Shown here one piece after another: positions 45,861 to 56,500 of a stretch of 64,000 nt of DNA (positions are counted from its first letter, which is position 1; each line of letters begins with the position of its first letter). The stretch covers positions 124,001-188,000 of the forward strand of contig WUJK01000003.1 in NCBI GenBank assembly GCA_011317545.1. The letters run 5' to 3'. Under the pieces are notes generated by a model that was not told where the DNA came from, did not search any database, and saw only the letters and a list, made by a program, of their open reading frames with translations. The stretch is from Coniella vitis (taxonomy: Eukaryota; Ascomycota; Sordariomycetes; Diaporthales; Schizoparmaceae). Both the position numbers and the translations under genes were made by a program.

Positions 45861-47033
45861 ATGGAGCATCGACCCCAGCTCTCCTCGCTGCAGCGCGTCA
45901 CCGCCATTCGAGACATGGACTCGGGCCCCGGCTACGAGGACCTTGCGGTCATCACCCTGGGCGGCAAGTGGGAAGTTGTCGTCTATCGCAACGCCTTCAA
46001 GGTGGGCGACGTCCTGGTCTTCTTCAAGGGCGGGAGCTTCATCTTGGACGTCCATGGACGCTTCGCCCAGAACAACCCGCGCATCCTGACCGTGTCTGCG
46101 GGGCGGCCAGGCTACCTGACTGCAACCGGCATGTTTGGCCGCGACATCTCGCACGGATACGTCCAGCGCCTGGAGACGGTGCAGGAAGTCCAGCGTGTCC
46201 TGGACGCGCTCCAGGACGTCCTGGGCCCGAGGGCCGGCCTCGCGCTTGCCATGCGCCTCGATTGGGACCGCATTCTCCACGTGGAGGAGTGGCAGGGCGC
46301 GTGCCACGGCGTCCATCTGGGGCCCGCCCCGCCCTTCCTTTGGCGGCCGAGCGTCCCCGCCGCGCACGAGATTGACGGCCTCTTCACCGACGCCGGCATC
46401 GACGAGTGGTACCAAGTCACCGAGAAGCTCGACGGCTTGGCCATGACCGTCTACCAGGTCGCCCGCGGCTCCAAGTGGCATCGTGCCCTGCCCAAGCTGC
46501 CCGCCGGCTCCCACCAAGGCCACCGCAGCGGCGTGCGCGTCGGCGTGGCCGTCGCGGACTACGACCTGGACGGACGCAGCAACGACATCTACTGGCAGGC
46601 GGCCCGGGCCCTCGGCATCCCCCGCCGCCTCCGTCGCCTCGGCTATCCGAACGTCGCCGTCCATGGCGAGCTGGTTGGCCCCCGCATCGGCGGCGACAAC
46701 AACAACAACAACGGCATCGGATTCCCAGCGGACGCTGACCATGAGTTTTACGTCTTTGCCATCTTCAACATCGACACCCAGCGGTTCCTCACGCCGGCGC
46801 ACACCGTTTCCCTCTGCCGGCTCGTCGGCCTCCCTCACGTCCCCGTCCTGGGCTACGTTGGCCTCCAGAGGGCTGGCTTGAACTTGCACCGTCTCAGCTC
46901 CCTGGCGGATGGAATTGGTCGGTGGGGCCAGCCCAGGGAGGGTATTGTTCTCAAGAACCTCGAACAGCCCAGTCTTTGGTTCAAGGTCGACTCAGCCAGG
47001 TGGTTGTTTGAAGAGGGCGGGTTCGCAGCTTAG
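45861..47033 (+). CDS. RNA ligase of the Deinococcus Rnl (DRB0094/Rnl5) type (390 aa)
   Basis: ATP-dependent RNA ligase, a nucleotidyltransferase that seals RNA 5'-phosphate to 3'-OH ends. The N-terminal OB-like module (about residues 10-75: LSSLQRVTAIRDMD, KWEVVVYRNAFKVGDVLVFF) is the hallmark of the DraRnl group. The catalytic domain shows motif I EKLDG with the adenylate-accepting Lys189, motif III VHGELVGPRI with Glu270, motif IIIa EFYVFAIFNID, motif IV EGIVLKN with Glu360 and Lys365, and motif V LWFKVD with Lys375. All key residues appear present, so an active enzyme is plausible. Single exon, GC-rich codons. I chose the ATG at 45861; the frame extends upstream only from a non-ATG codon. 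An Asn run (about residues 278-282) is encoded by (AAC)n. Physiological substrate unknown. Confidence 0.88.
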   Translation: MEHRPQLSSLQRVTAIRDMDSGPGYEDLAVITLGGKWEVVVYRNAFKVGDVLVFFKGGSFILDVHGRFAQNNPRILTVSAGRPGYLTATGMFGRDISHGYVQRLETVQEVQRVLDALQDVLGPRAGLALAMRLDWDRILHVEEWQGACHGVHLGPAPPFLWRPSVPAAHEIDGLFTDAGIDEWYQVTEKLDGLAMTVYQVARGSKWHRALPKLPAGSHQGHRSGVRVGVAVADYDLDGRSNDIYWQAARALGIPRRLRRLGYPNVAVHGELVGPRIGGDNNNNNGIGFPADADHEFYVFAIFNIDTQRFLTPAHTVSLCRLVGLPHVPVLGYVGLQRAGLNLHRLSSLADGIGRWGQPREGIVLKNLEQPSLWFKVDSARWLFEEGGFAA

Positions 47034-50000
47034 GTCGGACGTACTCACGCTGGGGGTGGATGGACTTTTGCAAGTTCGCTGGACCGGAATATGGCCTGAC
47101 CGTCTCCGGGTCTCAAGATGGACACGGAATACCTCTCCTCTGGTATCTCGAAGAACAAAGAGTGATAGACTGCAAATCGTATCAAGGGTGGGATAATCAA
47201 GTGCTATACCAACACGTGCTGGTGATATTATTGCTCGTGGAATGGTTGAAGCTGCTGTAGCCTGTGAGTTCTCATCGATATAAGGCCTTGATAGACGATA
47301 AATACCAGCCGCCGGACCGCTGGAAAGCATTGATGCTGGCAGAAGCCACGCATCTCTAGGTAACAAGGTCCGAGCCTGAGCTTCAGCATTCCGCGAACAT
47401 CGTTCGAAGGCTTTGGAGCCGGGGATGGTAAAGTCAGCAAACAAACAATTGCCCACTCAGAATATTTTCTTTACATCTAACTATATGGACATTCTCTTGT
47501 TACTACACCAGAAAAAAAGTTACCTCACCAATGTCGTAGGACGTCAGTTGCTCTATATCTTCACACTCAGCTGCTCCAGTCTAAACCTCACCAAGAGACG
47601 TAATTTCTCATCCAATGATCGTCGAAAAAATCCTTGGTCGTCGAAGGCGTGTGAGCAGAAAGAAGGCAACGTAGGAATTGTAACCACCATATAGCGGCTT
47701 CTCTATAGGGCCGATCCCAGAGTCAAGGCTCATCATTGTTCAACAATTGAAGGCATAAAACCCATATGTTTTGTACCTTACATGCATGAGCTCACATCTC
47801 ATAACATTTCTAGTATACAGTATGACAGTATTACATACATCACATCCAGCACTAGCCTAACCTGTCATGCTGGGTTACATTCTTGCTGCATAAAACCCGG
47901 CATCATCCGCCGCCTGAGCCGGCGAGATGGAGGGAGGATATGGGGCAGCGGTGGCATGCCATTCGTACATAGTAGTTCCCTAGGCAAGTGAGTGATTGAT
48001 TGATGAGCCAACCATCTTCAACGAGAAACCCCTATACTGTGCGTCCGCCGCATCGAGAGTGATTTGCTAGACTACTTGCTACCCAACCCGGCCGTCTTGG
48101 AAGGGCACCTGTGAAAGTGTCGGTCACTTCTATTGGGGTCAATCTTACTATGAAACCGGAACGAAATTGAGGTCTAAAGCCTTGGACCTTGTGCTTGAGA
48201 TGGTGGTGTATGGCCCTGCTGTGGCTGATGGGGCCAAGCCAAAGACCCATCTGGTTGATATCTAGATTCATCAAGTACTATAGTCATTGATCCCACGAAA
48301 AGCGAGGCAGTGAAGCCGAGAGAGGGGCTCAACACACAGCTCAGCCAAATCTTCGTCCTTGACGGACCCTATGGTCTCCCTGTATATTCGCAAAAGCAAA
48401 GCAGACCCAATCCATGTCCGTGGGCGGCGTACTCGGCATCTGTTGGCCTGGGTGCTGTCAGTCTGCCCTCCAAGGCCGTTCGTTCGGCATGCCTTTATCA
48501 ATATTACTTATTCTTGTGATAAGGCCACTTAAAATCTCGGCTTACTTGGGGTAGATAGATGTTTTGCTTCTCGACCCTATCTCACACGCCTTGGCCTCCA
48601 AAAGCCTCAGTGACCATTTCCAATATGCATATATGATATAGACCGAAGGCTTGATGTCTCGGCTAACTCCGCAAATATGTCCTTGCCGAGCACTGACCGT
48701 ATCATAAAGTCTTCACCGGCTTGTTTCACACTGCAGTCCCAGAAGAAAGAAGGGCCCGGGTCTGTACAACCGTCGATATTGAACCAGTTTGCGATTCTGG
48801 TCCCCGTTCAGGGGACGCCATACACTCGCACACTCTTACTCATTGCTTTTTCTTATTGGTACCAAATTGATGCTGTGGTCTTTGCAGTCTGCCGTTCTCA
48901 AAATATAAACCTAGCACCTTGTATACTTCTTTCAGCTCCATCAGTATTTCTCAATATTTGCCTAATCTGACTATTCCCTCGGTTTATACAACCACCCACA
49001 TCCCAATAGGTCACATATATAATTCGCCATACTAAATAGGTCCCCCCCCCCCAGAAGAACACACCGTGTTCCTGCATCCGATAACTTCACCCGAGCTGCC
49101 AGCCATTTCCAGCCCATCAGCACGATACTGCGTACATAGCGCGGCAGTGTCTTTGCAAGCCACGCCACGTCCATCACAACAACACACTCTCACACCAAAA
49201 AAAGACAAGACAAGACAGCCAACTGGCAACTGTCTTTTCGGCAGCGAGGGAACCCCCCACGCTCTCTTGCGTCATACACACAACACCCGCTCACACACAC
49301 ACACACACACAATCTCTCTCAAACACAAAACTGTATGGTGGCGGGGTCCCGGAAAGTATCCGATCTTGAACAGTAGAGATGTGGATTGCTTACTTTGGGG
49401 CCACAATGCACACATAGTACAGGAAATCCCGATACTCCCACCGCGGCGCCGAGAGGACGCGTAATAAGAGAGCGATAATATCTGTATCCCTTTTTTGTAC
49501 TCTCGATCGATCGGGGGGGGGGGGGGTTCTCTGCAAAAAGAAGTGGATCTTTTGTTTTGGTGCCACGGGACCGAGGAATGGATGTATCTTATTCTTTTCG
49601 TCCAGTCTGAAAAGCTGCACTATATCGCTAAAGGCAACTTATGCCTCCTCCCCATTTTGGTAGCCCCATTGTAACTCGGTGACCGTGCGATTCACCAAGG
49701 GAAAAGGTAGCATTCTGAGCATCTATTGCCTGTTTTAGTGTTGATATCAGGTCGATTAGGCTTTTCTCTGAAACGCAGTCCGGCAGAGGGGAATACGCTG
49801 CATCCTTCTTCGATCCTCACTCACTACCACAAATTGGAGATGAATGTTCCCATCTAGAATCATATTAGATCTCTACGGAAAAAGAAAAGAGGAATATAAT
49901 CTGGTGGTGCGTGCTTGCAGCTTCAGCCTCTTATATCCGATGGAAAACGCCAAAAAACTAAAAAACTAAAAGGCCACCGAGACTCATTCCTTTGCATCCC

Positions 50001-51207
50001 ATAAAATGACAAGGTACATACCCTACTTCCAGCCAAAAAAAGAAAAAATAAAAAAGATAAAAAAGAATAAAATAAAAGATAAAACATACATCTATGCCCG
50101 AATATTATCTCTCTCTACCTTTCTTTTGCCACAAATACTCCGCTAGAGTGCTTTGAATCGCTGCTGCAAAGGACTCCTTTTTTCGGATCCCGAAACCAAA
50201 GAAGAAAAAAAAAAAGGGCAAAAAAAGGGCAGGGCTGGGCTGGCAGTGGGTAAGTACGTACCTTTTTTGAGTGTGTGCTGCGCAGCGCAGCGCCGCGCCA
50301 CAACGGCGTCGGCAAGTCGCAATTGACGACGGTGGGTGGGGGCCTTTTGTTTTTTTTTTATTATCTCTTTTATGCAAAAGTAATGTAATTGTATCCGAGT
50401 AAGTGCCTACTTACCGCATATGTGATCCTTTTATTATGTATTTTTGGACATGTATACATAGTATCGGCATTCGGTAAGGAGGGAGGAGGGTTAGGTCAGC
50501 CAAGGTACCAATGAAAAGATGTCTCTCGGCACTACTATCATACTTTCTGTAAATTATCCACCTGGAGATATTCGAACGAGCAGTTACATAGTATCATATC
50601 AGGTGCCCCCCTGTCCTCTCTAGGGTAGTTTCCTTGATAATTTTACTTGGGCACGCACTTACCTAGCTGAGTATCTCATGCATACAATGACGGCTGTTGT
50701 GCATGCATGGACCTTGCGCGTCAAGAGGGCGCCAGCATACATTAGTACTACCACAGTAGTACTTGCTATGTACATATCCAAGAGTGGACTTTGTTCTCTG
50801 CAGAAGGAGCACCATAATTCGTGATAGGTGCGCAACGTGTTTCTTCCTTGATTGACGAATTCTCTCTTTTACGATAGTTATCTCACCTTCTGAATAGGTT
50901 GAGTGACCGCCCTTTCAAAGATGTGGCACCGGTATCAAGGAGGGAGACGAACAGTTATTGCCGTCGTAAACGTACTACGAGTACGTACATGAAAAGTGAA
51001 GCACTCAAAAATAACAAAGGATATACCATTCTTAAATATATTCAGTGAGTTTGCAAGGGCATATAGGTGAATATCACCAATCAAATATAGTACAAGATAA
51101 CTCCTCCTGCAGACCGGGTCAATGTGTAATCAGTCCCTCTTCAGCCTCACTCGCAAGCCAACCCTGCCTTTTTTCGACAGAGAACCCTGACCATCCACAC
51201 GACGCTT
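47034..51207. other. Longest gene-free stretch, 4.2 kb
   Basis: No gene I can support on either strand. It holds 9-mer copies at 47966-47974, 50455-50463 and 50585-50593, a C10 run near 49042, (CA)n near 49285-49310, a G13-14 run near 49514-49526, and A-rich (AAAAGATAAAA-like) sequence near 50035-50090. Short frames are of random character. Non-coding transcripts cannot be judged from sequence alone. Confidence 0.55.
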
Positions 51208-53043
51208 CTACACATCCGATTTCTTTTCCGTACCAAGCACTAGGGTCGGCACCGGCCTTGGTGCACCATCCGCCGCGGATGGTCTGGTTTGTGAATGTGC
51301 CTGGTCTTGCTTCTGCTGCTGCTGCTGCTGCTGTGGCTGCGCAGCCAGACCGGAGCGATACACCCAATGCGCAAACGTGACAGCAGGCTCATCGATCCAT
51401 CGCGTCACCACCTCTGCAAACCAAAAATTCACGGGGATTAATATGATTTGTGGCAGCAAAAATGCCAGCTCCAAGCCATAGGGCCCCGTCTTGGGCAACG
51501 GGAGCCGATCTATCCACCATGCGAGCTGCTTCGTCTGGCCTGGGTCATTGTTGTTGATCCATCCAGCAGCAGTGTAGATGCGGTCGCCCAAGGTGTAAAG
51601 TAGAGGTCCGTGAATCAGGTAGAGCGCATAGGATATCCGGCCGAGATACTGGCAGAAGCCTGTCTCAAAGAAACGCCGCAGCCACCCGATACGAGGTGTT
51701 GCTGCGACCAAGAGAGTGGCCGCGATAAAGAGGTAGAACCACTTGTAGTCGAATGCAGCCTGGGGTTTGAGCATGGCGAGGTAGTACCAGCCTCGATTCT
51801 TTGCGAGGTCATCAATGTTTGTGGTCGCCGTGGGGACACCACCAAGGTAGAGTGCAACGACGAGCAGGTGATAGTAGATAAAGTCCTTGTACGGCGTCAA
51901 AGACACCAGCAGCCGTGGAAGCTCACCTTTGGCAGCAAGCAGGTCCAGGTCGGCTAAAAGAGTGCCCATGACGAAAAGCGCGAAATACAGGCCGTCGGCA
52001 ACATAGACAAAGTAAAACGCGAGGACAAGCATTCCACCAAGCCGCGCGCGTGTTGTGAGGCGAGAAAAGGCCAACAGAATGGTGAAGATGGCGATAGAAG
52101 CCTTCATCTCGACGGGTATGCTCCACAAATGAAGGTTGTAGCTAAGCCAAGGAAGTCCACTCGTGTTGAAGATGAAGCTGAAGTTTTTGATTTCCGTGTA
52201 CCACTTCCACATCTCGCGACGCATGTTGCTTTGTTTCTTAGCACCATTAATCCACATGCCACCAAACGCGTGCCAGCTAAGCATGTAAAGAAAGTTTGTG
52301 ATGATCAATGGTATGTATAGGCGCAGCCACCGGCGGAAAAGCTGCGAGGCAAGGTTGTCGGCCAGTCTGGCCTGCTCGCCCGCCTGAATGAGGGTGAGCG
52401 GCTTGATGGACAACACATAGCCAGAAATGACAAAGAAGGTCGCAACCGCAAAGTGTCCACCATTGAAAAAGAGTCGGATCCCAGGAAAAGCGGCGAAATA
52501 ATAGTCTCCGTTGTAGCCCCACCCATTCTCAACGATGGCGCTGTCACTTTCCAGGTGTGCAAAAAGCCCGTTATGATGAAGGTAGACCATGAAGGCAGCG
52601 AAACCACGGAGGCCGTCCAAGTATGCTGTCGGGCGCGGTGATTGCGTTGCTGCGGTCAGTTTTGTTCTTGGTTTGACGGCAGACCGCAGCCTTCTCAACG
52701 CCCAGCCGGCCCTGGGAGACCTCAGAAGCGTTGGCGAGACCAGCTTTGCGTCTAGCAGCTTGGCCGGTTTCCATGAGTGCTTCTCGTTATAATCAAGGTG
52801 TTTGACCTCCTCCCAGTCTTTGCCGTCCAGGATACCGAGCCCATGATGAGTTGCGGGCATGTTGTCCGGCGGGCCTACCGTTGCTGGTGAATCTGTAAGG
52901 GAGGATTCAGACGAGATAGAGGACGCTGACGACTGCGCTGTGAGCGAATGGCCGAACCCCAATCCTGAAGTTCTGATGGAGAATGGGAGAGGAGGGTCCT
53001 TGCCACCGCGTCTTGTCGATAATCTTTCAAAGAATGATTGCAT
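51208..53043 (-). CDS. Acyltransferase-3 family integral membrane protein (611 aa)
   Basis: Member of the acyltransferase-3 (OafA/YrhL-like) family, multi-pass membrane enzymes that move acyl groups onto sugars, lipids or secreted products. After a disordered cytosolic N-terminus of about 135 residues, the family signature appears as AYLDGLRGFAAFMVYLHHNG, with RLFFNGGHFAVATFFVISGYVLS and RRWLRLYIPL shortly after. About ten hydrophobic spans follow, including IAIFTILLAFSRL, FYLFIAATLLVAATP and QYLGRISYALYLIHGPLLY, whose IHGP is typical. The C-terminus is a poly-Gln tail. The start is the ATG at 53043; the extra upstream codons of the frame begin at a non-ATG. No intron is required. Substrate unknown; the sequence gives no clue of a linked biosynthetic cluster. 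Confidence 0.9.
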   Translation of the reverse strand: MQSFFERLSTRRGGKDPPLPFSIRTSGLGFGHSLTAQSSASSISSESSLTDSPATVGPPDNMPATHHGLGILDGKDWEEVKHLDYNEKHSWKPAKLLDAKLVSPTLLRSPRAGWALRRLRSAVKPRTKLTAATQSPRPTAYLDGLRGFAAFMVYLHHNGLFAHLESDSAIVENGWGYNGDYYFAAFPGIRLFFNGGHFAVATFFVISGYVLSIKPLTLIQAGEQARLADNLASQLFRRWLRLYIPLIITNFLYMLSWHAFGGMWINGAKKQSNMRREMWKWYTEIKNFSFIFNTSGLPWLSYNLHLWSIPVEMKASIAIFTILLAFSRLTTRARLGGMLVLAFYFVYVADGLYFALFVMGTLLADLDLLAAKGELPRLLVSLTPYKDFIYYHLLVVALYLGGVPTATTNIDDLAKNRGWYYLAMLKPQAAFDYKWFYLFIAATLLVAATPRIGWLRRFFETGFCQYLGRISYALYLIHGPLLYTLGDRIYTAAGWINNNDPGQTKQLAWWIDRLPLPKTGPYGLELAFLLPQIILIPVNFWFAEVVTRWIDEPAVTFAHWVYRSGLAAQPQQQQQQQKQDQAHSQTRPSAADGAPRPVPTLVLGTEKKSDV

Positions 53044-56000
53044 GGACACTACGGCGTGGAGCTACCTCTTGGGTGGTGGGATGCCCCAGAAAGGCAGACT
53101 TAGATCTGGACTGCCGGTGAGAAGTGTGCAGTCCGACTGCTTAGCAGCTGCAAGCCACACGATCCGACCTTGTGGAACGGTAACCCGATTGGAAGGCAGC
53201 GGCGTTCTCTCCGGTGCTGAAACACTCGCGTGCTACTCACAGAGGGCTGTTCGTGCTACACTTGGCGCGTCGAAGCGAAGCGGCGGAAAAATGGCGTCTC
53301 TGAGCATATAATCCGCTGGCTTCGTACTACTCAACCACCAGTGTAGCTGAAGAAGATGGTTGGGGGCGCTTGCGCTGGGCGGAGAAAAGATGTTTGAGAT
53401 CGGCGTAGTCGGGAGAGCTTTCTCGGGGGGGCTTTCACAAGCTAGACTTGCAAATGATTGCCGGTCCTCGCAGAATCACCACAGTATAACGGCCCTGAGT
53501 CCGTACTCCAGAACGCCGCCAAGGCTGCAGGGAGCGTAGGAGACGCGAGTGAGGCGGGGGCCAGTGTTTCCTTCGACGATGGCAGAGGGAGGCGGGGCTG
53601 CCAACCACCTGCAAATATCCCGTACAACCGACGGGCTCCGGTCGAGAGGCGGAGAATCCTAGTAGGTGCAGCAGGTCAAAGATGATGTACTATGTAAGTC
53701 GATCCGTCAGAAAAGGTTGCTACAACGGGGTTTGTTGGCCAAAAATGGGTTTTCAGAGCGTGGGTGCGTCGACGATCAGCGGGGATTGGAAGGCAAGGCA
53801 AACCAAGCGTGCACGAGGTTGGAGAGCGCAACAAGCACGGAGAAGGCGGTTGACAAGAACCCGAACCAGGGCATAGATGTCAGATCTCTTTTTGTTTCTC
53901 TTCTTTTCTTTTTGCTTTCTTGATGCTTGAAAAAGTATTGTACCTTATGGTGCGCTTCGTATCTGTACTACGTACTCGAGAGCTTGGCGCGAGCAACTTT
54001 ATTTATCGAGTAAGCGGGATTAATTAGAGAATCTTGTTCAATCTCGACCTCGACAATCGCTGCAACAAGCAATCGATCAGTTGTAGTCTGTTGGTCCGTA
54101 CAAAGAAGATCAGCAGAGGCCGAGAAGGACAAAGTGCAGCTGCAAGATTAAGCAGAGGCCAAGAAACACACACCAACAGAGGCACGCGACATGCGGTTGG
54201 CAAACCCCGCGGCGTACAAGCAATTACACAAGTAATTAATCTGTCGGCCGTCTGCAACAGTCACTTTCTGTATCGGCTGGTACTTGCATGCATTGCTGCA
54301 TGGTGCAAGCGCATCCGCTCCTGCAGCTGAACGTGGCAGCAACAACGTACAGTACCTTTGCCCTTGCAAGTACTCAAAAGAAGGTTGGGTCGTCGGAAGT
54401 CGCGCTGCAGAGAGCGCAAGATACGAGGTCGGGAATCGTCGAGGAGGGGGGCGCCGGGGCGGTGGATCGGGGCCAGCCAGTAGGTCTTCTTCTGGCTCTT
54501 CGCGGGCGCACAGGTCACAGTGACTGCAGAATGAGGAAGGTCAGCACAAACTGTGAATTGCAATGTCAGGGCGAAGGCCGTGAGATGGTCAATGGTGGGG
54601 CTGGGGCAAAGTAAGGGCAGGGAAGAAGTGACGTTAACGAGGGGGACTCGTGAAGCAGGAGGACCAGAGACTGCCTCTTGGGCGTAGTTTAGCCGCACCC
54701 ATTGCGAGAACACACTAACCATTTCTCTTGCTCTGGGGAAGCCTTTCACATGCCTCGTAGCCGTTCTGTCGGCCCTGGCTTCTGTCTTGTGCTGAGGGGA
54801 AAGCCAGGTACTACCGCGGCTCCAGGTTCAGTGTGGATGGGCGTGTGAATATGGCTGCCGATCCAGGCCCGTTGCAATGCCCATTGGCCTGCTCCGGTCG
54901 GCGCGTTAGACGGGGTGGCTTGAGGCACACGGGCCTGGCGGGCAAGACGGGGCACATTTCAAAGTACCAAGGTATTCAAAGTACCGGCCACACCAACGCG
55001 GGCATCAGGGCGGGGGTGGTGAGGCAGCATTTGCAGACAGCCCCTCAGCAAGCAGGCAGCGTCTGAATAGGGTATCATCTCCACAACCAGGGCCTGGAAG
55101 TGGATACGTACCCGGCCCTAGACGGCGCCTTCCCGATGCGCACAGACTTGGGTGCCCCTTGCAAATCAAGTCGCGACGTCCTCTGCTTGCTTCGGCGACG
55201 TGCAGACTGGCCAGGGTGCCTGGCTGGAGATGCTCATCAACATCAACACCATCACCATCATCACGTCACGCACCTCATCCTAGCATTGCCGCATGCAGCA
55301 TGCATCACTATCGGCACCGAATTGGGGGCTCAGCTCCAGCTGCTACACTTGCCGTCCATCATCATCGCCAGCACAAGAGTGCACACTGGTGATGGCAATG
55401 AGAACGGCAGTCGTCGTGATCGCCCCGGGCTACCTTGGCTAGCTTGTCTCCATGCAAGTGCTCGGAAAGCGACCACCCTCTGGACTCCTTGATACGATCC
55501 CTCTACGCGCTCGGAAGAGGCTGGAGCTAGGGCTGCTCATCGACTCAACGACTGCCACCTTGGACCTGGCTTACTCCTTCTTCGAGCTGCTGATCCAAGA
55601 CGAAAGAGTAGGCAGACCCAGCTCCTAGGCCTCCGAGCGGGGTGTGGAAGGTAAAGCCTTTTCTCAGAGTAGTTAGTCGTCCAGCGAATCCTTCCATGCA
55701 GCTATATAGCGGTCTGAATGTTGTGACTTACTTGGTCGTGACAGGTTCTCAGCCCCGTTGCTGCTCCGTACTGTATTCTCGAGTCCTCTGCCACTGACGG
55801 AATTGGACGCCCCAGCTGAGCCGGCACAATACTGTTCAATGTCGCTGAAATGGCCCGTCTGGCAAATTAAGGGTATTTGGCCATGCCCACTCCACTATCG
55901 CAAGCTCTGCGGATCGTGCCAGGGCAGGGCGGAAAACTACATGACCGCGCTCCATATGGCAGCCCGCCACCTGCCTAGAGGCGCCATGACTGGCCTGCCA

Positions 56001-56500
56001 TGCTTGCTTGAGCCGCGCGTGCGTCGTGGTCAATCAACGCTACAAAGCTTTAGCAGGCTGGGCCAGGCCTCGCCCAGTCACGCCCGTTGCCCAACGGACT
56101 GCCTCGGATATCTCCTCTCCTCTGGAGCAGCAGTCTTTGCCGGTTGGGGAAGGCTCTAGCCATATCATGGCCCGCAAAAGTCTGGGGCAGCACCAGCCCC
56201 GAGATCAAGGTACGGATTATCTTGTGCCAACCGTCTGTTTGGCCGTCGAGCAGTGTGACGGTACATGGTACCAGAGGTACGGGGATACGGCAAGCTCTGT
56301 CCTCGCAGGTCGCACACCCTCTTCCTTTTCACCTCCACCCACGATCCCTGTCCAGCATGCTGCAAGCCCAGGCCGATGTGCAATCTTTTTGTAGGTCCAA
56401 GATCCCATCACCCTCGGTCTTTTCTGCTGTCCCAGCTGTTCCGCCTTCTACTTGCCCTTCTCTTGGACGTCTTGTACTCATCATCCCCAAGGCTGACCAT
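53044..56500. other. Long intergenic region, 3.5 kb
   Basis: No supported gene. It contains TACTATGTA at 53688-53696 and a (CAT/CAC)n tract at about 55230-55265. The last 300 bp are the CT-rich leader of the glycosyltransferase gene, whose frame is open upstream to 56087 but without a convincing start. Short frames at 54.0-55.5 kb show no family features. Confidence 0.5.

Noticed and set aside
45650..45863. Possible mitochondrial presequence (MAPFFKLPLGRNLLQFFFSL) fused to the RNA ligase
   Set aside because: Different frame from the ligase and no convincing donor/acceptor pair to join them; treated as CT-rich leader.
45813..46889. 358-codon minus-strand frame
   Set aside because: Exact antisense of the RNA ligase, with no domain; GC-rich third positions on the plus strand explain it.
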